In this document: one piece after another, positions 8,431-17,879 of the stretch
Layout: the number at the start of each line of letters is the position of its first letter
How positions within the stretch are numbered: the first letter of the stretch is position 1
DNA from: Ulvibacterium sp965228935
GTDB lineage: Bacteria > Bacteroidota > Bacteroidia > Flavobacteriales > Flavobacteriaceae
Direction: 5' to 3'
NCBI RefSeq assembly: GCF_965228935.1
Contig: NZ_OZ245846.1
Span: 1,612,001-1,676,000, forward strand
Length of the DNA: 64,000 nt
Translations under genes and position numbers: made by a program
Notes under the pieces: model-generated
Seen by the model: the letters and a program-made list of their open reading frames with translations, nothing else
Told to the model about the DNA's origin: nothing
Databases searched by the model: none

Positions 8431-9752
8431 GGTTGTAAACCTGCCATTTCCCGTGCCCATTCTATGATAGCGAGAATAGTCCCTTCATCCCATTTTCCTT
8501 CCTTGCCTTCAAAGGAGTCCTTTGCCGTTTCGTGAATGGTGTTCCAATGATCTAATCCGGGATACTCCAACAATTCATGATCGGAATGCCCATTTCTTTT
8601 TAAGACCTCCAATATCATTTGATTGTCAAAGGCGGACATGATCCAATCATTGGTTCCTCTCAATATTCGTACGGGAACCTTAAGTTTTTCCCATTGACCG
8701 GCCAAGTTGAAATCCTGTAATTGTTGATAGTAGCGTACCGGTCTCCCGTACATATGGGCCGGACCGTGGTAATTGTATTTGGCCAAGGCCGGATATGCAT
8801 TGACCACTTCTTGATACGTCTTCTTTTCAATGAGCATCCCATAATATAGAGGAATGAAATAGTTGTTCATTTTTTCCACAATTTCTGCTTCCGAATTCCC
8901 TTGAAACTGTAGAATCCGACGTTCAATTTCAAGCATATGCTCATACCATGTCTTAAAGAAGGTCCCATCTGAAATTACTCCGGCCAGATTAAATTCATTG
9001 GCCAATAACGGGGCGAGCGCACTTCCCATACTGGAACCATAAACCACAATTTTATCAGGGTCTACGTAGGACTTTGATTTTAAGCTTTGGATGGCTGCCC
9101 GGTACCCCGCGAGATCCATAAGAAAATCGGATTGACCACAATCCCCATCGCTATCTCCAACACCCGGTTTTTCTATACGCATGACCACCATTCCTGATTT
9201 TTCCACTAAATCGGTGATGGTCTGTACCCAGTTTCCTTTTCGCCCTGGATACGTTTCAATGCTGGAGCAACTAAGACCTCCGATCAATACTATGGCGGGC
9301 TGTTTTCCTTTCTTCCGCGGTTTTGTAATTATGGTTCTTTGGGTTGTCCCATAGGTACTGGTAACCTCTTCATAGAAGGTCTCCAAATTCTTGTGGGATT
9401 CCATTTCAAGCGGTTCAAAACGAACTTCTTTCTTGAATAGCGAACCGTTTCTTATAGCTTCTATGGTTATGGGTATATCTCCTCTTAGTCCATAGAAAAT
9501 GTCGCTCCAGATTTCCTGGTCCAAAATGGAAACTCCATTTACTCGGATAAGTCGATCTTCCGGTAAAAACCCTTCCTTTTCCAATGGGCTATTTTTTTGA
9601 AGGGATTGTATTGTTGCCCCTGGCCCTGCATCCGATGGAGCTATCCTTGCTTGCCATAATGCCCTTCTACCCAAATTTTGTGCATTTAACAGACAAGCGG
9701 TCAACAAAAAAACAATAAGAATCGGCCCAGCGCTTTTAACTTCTATTTTCAT
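8427..9752 (-). CDS. Secreted PDZ-alpha/beta hydrolase fusion
   Basis: 441 aa with a signal peptide (hydrophobic residues 9-23). A PDZ-like domain occupies about 35-115 (GATIQSLQKNSPLEKEGFLPEDRLIRVNG), followed by an alpha/beta hydrolase domain. The nucleophile elbow is GSSMG with S241; probable acid and base are the Asp in LRGTNDW and the His in GLDHWNTIHE. It resembles large dienelactone-hydrolase or prolyl-oligopeptidase-like esterases, and the PDZ domain may recruit peptides or membrane partners. The substrate is unknown. It converges on glpD with overlapping stops. Confidence 0.8.
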   Translation of the reverse strand: MKIEVKSAGPILIVFLLTACLLNAQNLGRRALWQARIAPSDAGPGATIQSLQKNSPLEKEGFLPEDRLIRVNGVSILDQEIWSDIFYGLRGDIPITIEAIRNGSLFKKEVRFEPLEMESHKNLETFYEEVTSTYGTTQRTIITKPRKKGKQPAIVLIGGLSCSSIETYPGRKGNWVQTITDLVEKSGMVVMRIEKPGVGDSDGDCGQSDFLMDLAGYRAAIQSLKSKSYVDPDKIVVYGSSMGSALAPLLANEFNLAGVISDGTFFKTWYEHMLEIERRILQFQGNSEAEIVEKMNNYFIPLYYGMLIEKKTYQEVVNAYPALAKYNYHGPAHMYGRPVRYYQQLQDFNLAGQWEKLKVPVRILRGTNDWIMSAFDNQMILEVLKRNGHSDHELLEYPGLDHWNTIHETAKDSFEGKEGKWDEGTILAIIEWAREMAGLQP

Positions 9753-9877
9753 AGCAATACAATTTTTTGGTTTCCTTAAAATTAGATTCCCTAACTTTAA
9801 GATTCCGACGAATTATATGGTTCCCTGTTCTTTTTATGTAAAAAGAGACCTACACATGATTTTAATTTTTTAGGAAG

Positions 9878-10630
9878 ATGAAAAGTGCTCATGATTTTTA
9901 CCTGTTCAACTCCAGGATAGCCACACATGTACTATTCTGGATAGGATATTATACCCTGTTCGGACTACTTTGGGCAGGCCAGGAAGGCTATATGGCTTCA
10001 TTTTATTTGGAATTTGTTTTGCTGCCCATTCGTATTTTGGCGGTATACGCTACCCTTTACTTTTTGCTGCCTAAATTCCTTTTAAAACGTAGGTATGTTC
10101 AGTTTTTAGTGGGATATGCGATTATGCTGGTGTCCACCGGAATACTTCAAAGGGTGTTTATTCACCTTTTCTATGAAGAGCTCTTACTCAATGATTTCAG
10201 TACAGGTTTATTTAGCATCCGAATGTTGGTACGGGCCATGGTGTTGATCAATACAACGGTTTTGTTGATTCTAGGGATAAAGCTTTTTCAGTTGTGGGTC
10301 ATAGAGCGGGAAAAGAATGAGAAGGAAAATGAAAAAATCTTGGAGTTAAAGGCGAACCGAAGGATTCATCGAGTGTCCACAAATAATATCGTATATATAG
10401 AAGGCCTGGGGAATTATGTAACCTACCATCTTTTGGACAACTCCAAGATAACGGTCTATGGGAGTATAAAAAATACACTATCTGCCCTTCCCGGAAACTT
10501 TAGAAGGATACATCGATCTTACATCGTAAACAAGGATTATATAAAATCCTATGACCTAAATTCGGTAGAGGTTCAAAATCAGTTTATTCCTCGGGGAAGC
10601 AGTGCCAAAGATGATTTGCTTCTAGGGTAA
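9878..10630 (+). CDS. Membrane-anchored LytTR transcription regulator
   Basis: 250 aa. Four transmembrane helices (about residues 12-32, 42-62, 73-92, 113-135) are followed by a short charged linker (EREKNEKENEKILELK) and a C-terminal LytTR DNA-binding domain with VSTNNIVYIEGLGNYVTYHL and FRRIHRSYIVNKDYI. There is no receiver or kinase domain, so the protein probably binds DNA from the membrane in response to a membrane or ligand signal. It diverges from the PDZ-hydrolase gene (125 bp apart), which is a possible target. Confidence 0.85.
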   Translation: MKSAHDFYLFNSRIATHVLFWIGYYTLFGLLWAGQEGYMASFYLEFVLLPIRILAVYATLYFLLPKFLLKRRYVQFLVGYAIMLVSTGILQRVFIHLFYEELLLNDFSTGLFSIRMLVRAMVLINTTVLLILGIKLFQLWVIEREKNEKENEKILELKANRRIHRVSTNNIVYIEGLGNYVTYHLLDNSKITVYGSIKNTLSALPGNFRRIHRSYIVNKDYIKSYDLNSVEVQNQFIPRGSSAKDDLLLG

Positions 10631-10642
10631 GCTATATTGGAA

Positions 10643-11644
10643 TTAATTTAATTTATGTGTCAGGGCCTTAAAGGATTTTTGCGGATTTTTCCCATTGTAA
10701 AGCACTTCATAAACCGTATCGATAATCGGGGTCTTCACCTTTTTTTTGAGTTTTGATTTTATCTTGTAGGTACTTTTGGTCGCATAATATCCTTCAGCTA
10801 CCATATTCATCTCCATCATGGCACTTTTTACGGTATAGCCCTTGCCGATCATATTGCCGAACATGCGATTGCGACTAAAAACAGAATAGCCCGTAACCAG
10901 GAGATCCCCTAAATAGGCCGATTCGTTAATGTTACGATCAATATTGTGGATACGTTTTGTAAAACGCTTCATCTCCCGTATGGCATTGCTCATAAGGACA
11001 CTCTGAAAGTTATCCCCATAGCCCAGCCCATGTGCTATTCCAGCCGCCACGGCATAAATATTCTTAAGCATGGCAGCATATTCCGTACCTATGATGTCCT
11101 TGGTAATCTTGGTTTTAATATAATGGCTACTGAGATTTTTCGCCATCAATTTGGCTTTCTTCCCGTCCGCACAGGCAATGGTCAAATAAGAAAGTCGCTC
11201 CAAAGCCACTTCTTCCGCATGGCAGGGTCCGGTAATGACCCCTATATTCTCAAATGGGATATTGTATTTTTCGTGAAAGTGCTCCCCAACGATCAATCCG
11301 GTTTCGGGAACGATACCTTTTATGGCCGAAAAAATGATTTTGTCTTCAAGTGGAAGAGTCGACTTCTGCAGTTCACTTTCCAAAAACGCCGATGGAATGG
11401 CGAAGATCAACACATCGGCATCGGATATCGCCGTATCGATGGTATTGGTCAATCGAAGCTTGCCCAAGTCCAATTCTACCGAGGAAAGGTAATTGGGGTT
11501 GTGCCCTTGGATCTTGATATATCCGATCGCATCCGGGTTTCGCATGTACCAGATAACATTGTCCATGTTTTCGGTAAGCATTTTTATGAGGGCCGTGGCC
11601 CAACTTCCTCCACCGAGTACAGCGAATTTCAGGTCTTTATCCAT
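10643..11644 (-). CDS. gpsA: Glycerol-3-phosphate dehydrogenase [NAD(P)+]
   Basis: Makes sn-glycerol 3-phosphate from dihydroxyacetone phosphate for phospholipid synthesis, the reverse of glpD, and is cytoplasmic. 333 aa from the ATG at 11644; a TTG six codons upstream is not needed. The Rossmann motif GGGSWATAL is near the N-terminus, ITGPCHAEEVALE is mid-protein, and the catalytic-lysine helix is AAMLKNIYAVAAGIAHGLGYGDN. The C-terminus is Lys-rich. It converges with the LytTR gene, 12 bp between the stops. Confidence 0.95.
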   Translation of the reverse strand: MDKDLKFAVLGGGSWATALIKMLTENMDNVIWYMRNPDAIGYIKIQGHNPNYLSSVELDLGKLRLTNTIDTAISDADVLIFAIPSAFLESELQKSTLPLEDKIIFSAIKGIVPETGLIVGEHFHEKYNIPFENIGVITGPCHAEEVALERLSYLTIACADGKKAKLMAKNLSSHYIKTKITKDIIGTEYAAMLKNIYAVAAGIAHGLGYGDNFQSVLMSNAIREMKRFTKRIHNIDRNINESAYLGDLLVTGYSVFSRNRMFGNMIGKGYTVKSAMMEMNMVAEGYYATKSTYKIKSKLKKKVKTPIIDTVYEVLYNGKNPQKSFKALTHKLN

Positions 11645-11791
11645 GTATCTTTTTTGGACCAAGTAGGTTTTTCATTTACAGGCCAAAAATACCTAAAATA
11701 AAAGCCTTGGCCTTAAGCATTGATTATCAAATGGTTAAAAAATTTGGCATGGTGGTTGTCTTATACCAATCAAATTATAAAACCACGGGTT

Positions 11792-12703
11792 ATGAGGGCA
11801 AAACTACTTTTTGGGATGGTTCTACTGGGAACTTTAATGACTTCCTGTTATACAGAAGTAATCGTAGAAGATGAATTTATTGAGGATTCCGCTTTTAATA
11901 CCGATTTGGTATTACAGTCCTATGACCTTTGGTATGTGGATATCAACCAAACCCGGGGTAATGGTGAGGTTCCCTTCCTACAACGGGCCTTTACCATTTC
12001 CTTTGATGATGGGGTGGTGTATGCCAACAACAATATTGTGGGCATAGGTAAGACGGGAAATGGCCTGGGAATAGACGTTGGGTATTATTCCACTTTGCGG
12101 GGCGCGGTGGAAATTGACCATGATGTGGATGGTCCTTGGCTTTTGGAAGTCTTTGCGGTTAACGGAAATGCCATTGAACTATACGATGGTCGTTCCAATA
12201 CCTCCTATGTCCTAAGGGGATACCAGCGAAACAATTTTGACTATGACTTGGTCTTTTATGACAACATCAACTACTTAATACAGGAGTACGATGCTTGGGA
12301 AAAAGTCTATACCAGCGAGGAAGGGGCCATCAATGATTTTGATAATGAAAACTTTTTACAGTTTCTCCCGAACTTCTTTCGGTCTTCAATTGATGCTGTA
12401 GGAACACCGATTTCAAATATTCAATGGGATTTTGAGGGCGATTATCAGGTTTATGACGTAGAAAACGATGAAACGCTCAAAACTTTAACACTCGCTTATG
12501 ACTTCATGGGCAATGATTACTTTGAGCTATACGTTATCAATGATAGTACAATTGAATTGTATCACCCCAATAGCGGAACAGTATACGAGTTTCGTGGTAG
12601 AGGATACCAGCAGTACCTAAAATCTGCTAAGGGCTCAGTGGCCAAAAAGAGAACAAAGACTTCAAATCCTATTATGAAGGTAGAACGCAAAAGAAATAGA
12701 TAA
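11792..12703 (+). CDS. Lipoprotein of unknown function
   Basis: 303 aa from the ATG at 11792, which begins a clear lipoprotein signal (KLLFGMVLLG, lipobox LMTSC). The frame opens further upstream only with a TTG at 11720 that would spoil the signal. The mature part is acidic and beta-rich and looks duplicated: two halves end in similar segments, AIELYDGRSNTSYVLRGYQ and TIELYHPNSGTVYEFRGRGYQ. It is probably surface or periplasmic. I do not recognise the family. A strong terminator follows at 12735-12773. Confidence 0.75.
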   Translation: MRAKLLFGMVLLGTLMTSCYTEVIVEDEFIEDSAFNTDLVLQSYDLWYVDINQTRGNGEVPFLQRAFTISFDDGVVYANNNIVGIGKTGNGLGIDVGYYSTLRGAVEIDHDVDGPWLLEVFAVNGNAIELYDGRSNTSYVLRGYQRNNFDYDLVFYDNINYLIQEYDAWEKVYTSEEGAINDFDNENFLQFLPNFFRSSIDAVGTPISNIQWDFEGDYQVYDVENDETLKTLTLAYDFMGNDYFELYVINDSTIELYHPNSGTVYEFRGRGYQQYLKSAKGSVAKKRTKTSNPIMKVERKRNR

Positions 12704-12734
12704 AGATTTTTTGGTTGGTTATTTAGTTAGGAAT

Positions 12735-12773
12735 CGCTCCGGTCCCATTATGTGGATTTGGAGCGGTTTTTTT
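12735..12773 (+). terminator. Rho-independent terminator
   Basis: Inverted repeat CGCTCC (12735-12740) and GGAGCG (12760-12765), with further inner pairing, followed by a run of T at 12767-12773. It lies 31 bp after the stop of the lipoprotein gene. Confidence 0.75.
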
Positions 12774-12827
12774 AGTGAAATGTCCGTATTGCAAATAACA
12801 AAAGGGAAATGGCCTTCCGGGTTTCAA

Positions 12828-13682
12828 TTAGCGGGATAGCATCACATGCCTTCGTTTAAATTCCGAGGGATTTTCCTGGGTGACCTTTTTAAAAATGCGA
12901 TTAAAATAGGAAAGGCTTTCAAACCCGCATTCATAGCAGGTCTCGCTAATGTTTTTCCCGAGGAGCAGTAACCGCTTTGCCTGACTGATGCGATACTGGT
13001 TTAAAAAATTGGTAAAGGTGGTTCCCGTGGTTTTCTTGAAATAACGGCAAAAGGCCGGTTTGCTTAAATTGCAAAGAGCGGCAACTTCTTCTAACGGTAT
13101 TTTGTTTTGATAACGTTCATCGATCAAGGCGTAGATTTCCCGAATCCGCGCCTGTTCCTTATGACTATACCGGTTAACAAAGGGTTTGCTATGGAGCAAT
13201 TCAAATTCCTTACTTCCTGCCAAGAACCTCAAAATGGAAAGGATCTCCATAAAAAACTCGAAGGAGGTCAACATATGAAGTTTCTTCATCCGTTTACCGA
13301 CCTCCGTCTTAGTAGCACCGGTAAAGGCCAATCCATACTTGGAAAGTTCCATAAGGCGATCCAAGGATTGCAGCTCAGGCATTTGCGCGATAATCGACTG
13401 CTTAAATGTGGGTTTTATATGTAATACCTCCTTTCTATAAGAAGTAGTGACCCCGTGGTCAAAATTAAGATGGGGAATATTGGAACCGATTAAAACCAAA
13501 TCACTATCCGTAAACTGGGAAATATGATCACCAACGTGCCGTGTGGCGCTTGCCCCTTCAATATAAACCAGTTCAAACTCGGGATGAAAATGCCAATAAA
13601 AAAGATGGTTCAACTTGGGATCATGTAAAAGCCGAAACGGACTTTTGGAGTCCGAATGAATATTTTCCAGCTGGATTTTCAT
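12828..13682 (-). CDS. AraC family transcriptional regulator
   Basis: 284 aa. The N-terminal cupin-like sensor domain contains FYWHFHPEFELVYIE and the C-terminus has the paired HTH of AraC/XylS (IPLEEVAALCNLSKPAFCRYFKK and ISETCYECGFESLSYFNRIFKK, then PSEFKRR). The ATG at 13682 (MKIQLENIH) fits the family; eight codons upstream add nothing. It diverges from the PhyH dioxygenase gene, the most likely target, with 152 bp between starts. The ligand is probably a small organic compound, unidentified. Confidence 0.9.
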   Translation of the reverse strand: MKIQLENIHSDSKSPFRLLHDPKLNHLFYWHFHPEFELVYIEGASATRHVGDHISQFTDSDLVLIGSNIPHLNFDHGVTTSYRKEVLHIKPTFKQSIIAQMPELQSLDRLMELSKYGLAFTGATKTEVGKRMKKLHMLTSFEFFMEILSILRFLAGSKEFELLHSKPFVNRYSHKEQARIREIYALIDERYQNKIPLEEVAALCNLSKPAFCRYFKKTTGTTFTNFLNQYRISQAKRLLLLGKNISETCYECGFESLSYFNRIFKKVTQENPSEFKRRHVMLSR

Positions 13683-13834
13683 CCTTAAATATAACAAAAT
13701 TGCCATATAGAAATGATTTTATAGAGTAAAATATCAATATAGTTCAAATAATGGTCAATATGAAGGTGGATTTTCGAAATGAACCGAAGTAGTTTTACCC
13801 TATCAATTCTATTACATCACTAAACATTCATATC

Positions 13835-14809
13835 ATGCAACAGACAAAAACAAAGTTGGAAATGGCCAACAAGGCCCATGAAGAAATTCCGGGGAATCCA
13901 TCTACGGCTACCAGTAGTAAAATCAATTTGAACGACAGATCAAATGGGAAACCTTTACGTGTTTTGAGCGAAGAGGATTGGCAGTTCTGGATACACAATG
14001 GTTATATCGTCATCAAAAATGCGATTCCCAGGGAACAGGCTAAAGCTACGGCCGACTTCATTTGGGAATTCGATGAAAAAGATCCAAATGACCCTGAGAC
14101 TTGGTATGCTCCTGCTAGGGCCGAAATGCAAATGAAGGAATTGACCGGCACAGGGATGGTAGAAGTTTATAACCATCAACACCTATGGAACAATCGCCAG
14201 GCCCGACGGGTCTATGATGCCTTTGTAGATGTTTGGGGAACGGAAAAACTTTGGGTAACCATAGATCGGGCCAATCTCAATTTTCCCTTACCACCTGGAG
14301 TAGACAAAAAAGGCTTCATCCATTGGGATTACGACCCTGAGACCAGACCCCAGAACGTTCAAGGGGTATTGGCCTTGGCCGATCAAACGGACGAAAATAT
14401 GGGAGGTTTTCAATGTATCCCCTGGCTCTATAGAAATTACGATAGCTGGAAGCTTACGCAGCCAGAGGACAGGGACAGGTTTCAACCGGATATCTCTGAT
14501 TTAGAAGATAAGATCGTTAAGGTAAAAATGGAAGCGGGTGATTTATTGATCTTCAATAGTACGGAACCCCATGGCATACGACCCAATAAGTCAAAGGACA
14601 AAGTACGTATCGCCCAATATATTTCCATGATGCCGGCAGAAGAAGATAATACGGAACTACGGGACTGGCGCGTCAATTCTTGGAAAAACAGGGTTGCCCC
14701 TGAAGGATATGCATTTCCGGGGGATCCAAGAAATTGGGAGCAAACCAGATATGAAACCGCTAAATTATCATCACTCGGAGAGCGGTTGTTGGGACTTAAA
14801 ACTTGGTAA
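13835..14809 (+). CDS. Phytanoyl-CoA dioxygenase (PhyH) family protein
   Basis: An Fe(II)/2-oxoglutarate-dependent dioxygenase of 324 aa. The facial triad is readable: H163-x-D165 in FIHWDYDPE and distal H246 in STEPHGIRP, with basic residues just after it (K252-R258) available to hold 2-oxoglutarate. The first ~35 residues are low-complexity and polar. The substrate is unknown; relatives hydroxylate CoA esters, ectoine or natural products. The divergent AraC regulator suggests an inducible catabolic or modification step. Confidence 0.88.
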   Translation: MQQTKTKLEMANKAHEEIPGNPSTATSSKINLNDRSNGKPLRVLSEEDWQFWIHNGYIVIKNAIPREQAKATADFIWEFDEKDPNDPETWYAPARAEMQMKELTGTGMVEVYNHQHLWNNRQARRVYDAFVDVWGTEKLWVTIDRANLNFPLPPGVDKKGFIHWDYDPETRPQNVQGVLALADQTDENMGGFQCIPWLYRNYDSWKLTQPEDRDRFQPDISDLEDKIVKVKMEAGDLLIFNSTEPHGIRPNKSKDKVRIAQYISMMPAEEDNTELRDWRVNSWKNRVAPEGYAFPGDPRNWEQTRYETAKLSSLGERLLGLKTW

Positions 14810-14823
14810 TCCCTTATTTTGGA

Positions 14824-15180
14824 TTACTCTAACTTGCCTTTGTAAAAAGGTTGAAATGGATGGATCTCAACTTGGAATAGATTATTCTTTATGGCGATAT
14901 CCTCCAAGAGCAAATTTTTGGCTTCGGCCAAATTTTTGCTTTTTAGGATAAGCATACCGGTATCACTATACCGGGCTCCTATAACAATAATGCTATCCGA
15001 CCTTAATTTGGAAAGATGGGCCGAGTGTTCCTTAAAATGGGTCTGTTCCCCAGGCGATTTATTGGAATCCCAACGTTCCCCCACGGTATATAGTGCCACA
15101 AAGTAATTGTCTTCCTTCTCCTGTGAATAGTTTAGAAACGGAAAGACCAATACCGACAGAATAATGAAAGCCTTTTTCAT
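14824..15180 (-). CDS. Secreted YCII-like domain protein
   Basis: 118 aa with a signal peptide (MKKAFIILSVLVFPFLNYSQ). The rest matches the ferredoxin-like YCII fold: YFVALYTVGERW, FKEHSAHLSKLRSDSIIVIGARY, LILKSKNLAEAKNLLLEDIAIKNNLFQVEIHPF. YCII proteins are usually cytoplasmic and may be small enzymes; a secreted form is less common but frequent in Bacteroidota. It converges on the PhyH gene, 14 bp between stops. Confidence 0.78.
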   Translation of the reverse strand: MKKAFIILSVLVFPFLNYSQEKEDNYFVALYTVGERWDSNKSPGEQTHFKEHSAHLSKLRSDSIIVIGARYSDTGMLILKSKNLAEAKNLLLEDIAIKNNLFQVEIHPFQPFYKGKLE

Positions 15181-15338
15181 GATAGTGGATATTTTAAGGG
15201 GGACGTTATTGTATTCCTAATAATTGGACCGGTTTTGGAACAGACCTTTAAAAATAAATCAAAATTTCAATATTGAAGTGTAAAATACGTGGAGAGCGTA
15301 CAATTAACCTTATTTTTGCGGCCTTAAATTCATAAGGT

Positions 15339-16868
15339 TTGAAGAAATACCTCAATCTTTTCGACTTTTCACAGGAAGTAAATTATAAGACGGAGATTCT
15401 TTCCGGTCTCACCGTAGCCTTGGCTTTGGTGCCCGAGGCCATAGCCTTTGCCTTGATTGCCGGCCTTTCTCCGTTAACAGGCTTGTATGCAGCATTTGTG
15501 ATGGGCTTGGTCACCTCAATTCTGGGAGGTCGTCCAGGAATGATTTCCGGGGCTACCGGGGCCGTAGCCGTTGTAATCGTTTCTTTGGCCAAGGACTTTG
15601 GTGTAGAATATGTTTTTGCCACGGTAATATTGGCGGGCCTTCTTCAAATGGCAGCGGGATTCCTTCGATTGGGTAAATTGATGCGTTTGGTACCCCATCC
15701 CGTTATTTTTGGTTTCGTAAACGGTTTGGCCATCATCATCTTCATGTCCCAGTTGGTGCAGTTCCAGGACGCGGAAGGCCACTGGCTTACCGGCACCCCG
15801 CTGTACATTTTGTTAGGCTTGGTATTGCTGACCATGTTTATCATTTGGGGCCTTCCAAGGCTAAGTAAAGTAGTACCATCCTCCTTAGTCGCTATTCTCA
15901 CCATTTTTGGTATCGTGGTCTTCTTTGATATCGACACCCGAACCATTGGGGATATCGCTTCCATTAAAGGGGGCTTTCCCCCTTTCCATATTCCGGAGAT
16001 TCCATTTTCGTTTGAGACTTTGCAAATTATTTTTCCCTATGCCGCCGTCGTGGCCGGAGTGGGATTGATCGAGAGTCTATTGACCTTGAATATTGTTGAC
16101 GAGATTACCGAAACCCGTGGTCGGGGCAATAAAGAAGCCGTGGCGCAGGGAACTGCCAATATCCTTTCCGGATTTTTTTCTGGGATGGGCGGGTGTGCTA
16201 TGATCGGGCAAAGTTTGATCAACACCTCTAACGGGGCCAGGGCAAGACTTTCTGGGATTGTGGCGGCTGTAATGCTGTTGGTATTTATTATGTTCGGGGC
16301 CGGACTCATTGAACGGGTTCCAATGGCCGCCTTAACGGGACTTATGATCATGGTCGCCCTTGGTACTTTTGAATGGGCCAGTCTACGTACTTTCCGCCGT
16401 ATGCCGCAATCGGACGTCTTGGTGATGGTACTGGTTACCCTGGTTACCGTTTTCCTCCATAACCTGGCCTTGGCGGTATTGGTAGGAGTCATTATTTCGG
16501 CCCTGGTCTTTGCATGGGACAATGCCAAACGTATTCGTGCACGAAAATATGTAGATGATGAAGGGGTAAAACATTATGAAATCTATGGGCCCTTATTCTT
16601 TGGTTCTACCACACTGTTTGCCTCAAAATTTGATGTCCTCAATGATCCCAATGAAGTAATTATCGATTTTAGGGAAAGTCGGGTAGTGGACATGTCCGCT
16701 ATTGAAGCCTTGAACAAGATTACGGAGCGGTATCAAAAGGTGGGCAAAAAGGTTCACTTGCGGCATTTGAGCAAGGACTGTATCCGTTTGCTGAAAAATG
16801 CGGACGATATTATCGAAGTAAACGTTTTGGAAGATCCTACCTATAAAGTAGTGGCGGATAAAGTTTAA
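15339..16868 (+). CDS. SulP family anion transporter with STAS domain
   Basis: 509 aa. The membrane domain begins with the family signature LALVPEAIAFALIAGLSPLTGLYAA and has 10-12 helices to about residue 385. A C-terminal STAS domain follows (about 400-500; VIIDFRESRVVDMSAIEAL). It carries sulfate, bicarbonate or related anions by a secondary mechanism. The start must be the TTG at 15339, because an in-frame stop lies 3-6 bp upstream and the next ATG is about 54 codons inside the first helices. Confidence 0.93.
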   Translation: MKKYLNLFDFSQEVNYKTEILSGLTVALALVPEAIAFALIAGLSPLTGLYAAFVMGLVTSILGGRPGMISGATGAVAVVIVSLAKDFGVEYVFATVILAGLLQMAAGFLRLGKLMRLVPHPVIFGFVNGLAIIIFMSQLVQFQDAEGHWLTGTPLYILLGLVLLTMFIIWGLPRLSKVVPSSLVAILTIFGIVVFFDIDTRTIGDIASIKGGFPPFHIPEIPFSFETLQIIFPYAAVVAGVGLIESLLTLNIVDEITETRGRGNKEAVAQGTANILSGFFSGMGGCAMIGQSLINTSNGARARLSGIVAAVMLLVFIMFGAGLIERVPMAALTGLMIMVALGTFEWASLRTFRRMPQSDVLVMVLVTLVTVFLHNLALAVLVGVIISALVFAWDNAKRIRARKYVDDEGVKHYEIYGPLFFGSTTLFASKFDVLNDPNEVIIDFRESRVVDMSAIEALNKITERYQKVGKKVHLRHLSKDCIRLLKNADDIIEVNVLEDPTYKVVADKV

Positions 16869-16913
16869 TAAAAACAATTGAAGACAGCAAGTATGGAAAT
16901 AATAAGGGAACCA

Positions 16914-17063
16914 TTAACTCTCTTTTTTTGTAGAGCTTATCGTCTTTTGTGATATGCCATAACCACCGGCCCATCCTACCCAGGTTTTTAAGGAAATCTG
17001 CTTTTGTAAGGACTTGAACTTTAGGTCCGTCCCATTTTCTAAACTAATCGTCAGGTCTTTCAT
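16914..17063 (-). CDS. 49-aa microprotein with WxGWxGGY motif
   Basis: Reads ATG to TAA for 49 codons. It has a polar, charged N-terminal half (MKDLTISLENGTDLKFKSLQ) and a C-terminal motif KTWVGWAGGYGIS at residues 26-38. A second ORF at 23060-23197 ends in the closely similar KYWLGWSGGYVNS, which is the main reason to believe both are genes. There is no signal peptide or obvious membrane helix. It sits in a 432-bp gap (16869-17300) that is otherwise empty apart from AT-rich sequence. Function unknown. Confidence 0.6.
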   Translation of the reverse strand: MKDLTISLENGTDLKFKSLQKQISLKTWVGWAGGYGISQKTISSTKKES

Positions 17064-17300
17064 AGCGCATCGTTTTGAAGCGGTTCATTTGTTATATGAC
17101 GATTCAATCTGATGAAACAGGACAGAATTTTTTAAAAAACCTATATTTTTTTGGATTCCAAAAAAGATTAGGAAGAACCTGGAAATAAAGGAAAGTCCAT
17201 TTCAAACTAGATTAGTATCGATGCTCAGGGCAATTTTTGTTATTATGTTCTAGAAGAAGAACAACCCTTGTATTAGGGTGATTTTTCGGAAATCCAGTCG

Positions 17301-17726
17301 TTATTCCCTAATGGAGAGATCGGAATAAAACGTATTCCCATCCACTACCAAGGTGGTCAGCTCTACGGTATGTCCGTCGGGGTCTTTGGTATAGATGGAA
17401 TAAAAATAGTGATGGTCCTGAAATTCGTATTTCAGCCCTAATGAGTCATATTTCTTTTTGGCCTTTTCAAAATTGCTACGGGTAACATTAAAGGCAAAAT
17501 GATCTATTTTAACATTTTTTGAATTCGCATCAAGGGGTTCATGGTCTTCATTGGCCGGGAATAGGGCGATACCGGATTTATGGGCTAGCATAAAAATGGG
17601 GAACGGCCCCCACTCCGAAAGTTGGTACCGTTTTAATCCCAATACTTTTTCATACCAATCCGCAGAAACATTAATATCCTTGACCCGTATGGCAACATGA
17701 TCTAAAAATTCAATGTTGAAATCCAT
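17301..17726 (-). CDS. VOC family (glyoxalase-like) protein
   Basis: 141 aa with two beta-alpha-beta-beta-beta modules: EFLDHVAIRVKDINVSADWYEKVLG at the start and IDHFAFNV from about residue 70, ending TKDPDGHTVEL. Metal-ligand candidates are the H in LDHVAIRV, the H in IDHFAFNV and the E in HTVELTT. This superfamily includes glyoxalases, dioxygenases and resistance proteins; no substrate can be named. Single gene. Confidence 0.85.
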   Translation of the reverse strand: MDFNIEFLDHVAIRVKDINVSADWYEKVLGLKRYQLSEWGPFPIFMLAHKSGIALFPANEDHEPLDANSKNVKIDHFAFNVTRSNFEKAKKKYDSLGLKYEFQDHHYFYSIYTKDPDGHTVELTTLVVDGNTFYSDLSIRE

Positions 17727-17879
17727 TTTGCGAACAAATTAAAGGTTAAGACCAAATATAAAACATGCCAATAGGTATCGCCAAAAAGCTATCCTTAACA
17801 TGCGGGAGGTTTTCCAAGAAAAGGAAATACAAATTGGGTTGGACATAAATATATTTTTTACTCGAGCCATTGCCGATTT

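Noticed and set aside
11720..11791. Upstream TTG extension of the 11.8-kb lipoprotein
   Set aside because: It would place 24 residues before a complete lipoprotein signal peptide; the ATG at 11792 is the natural start.
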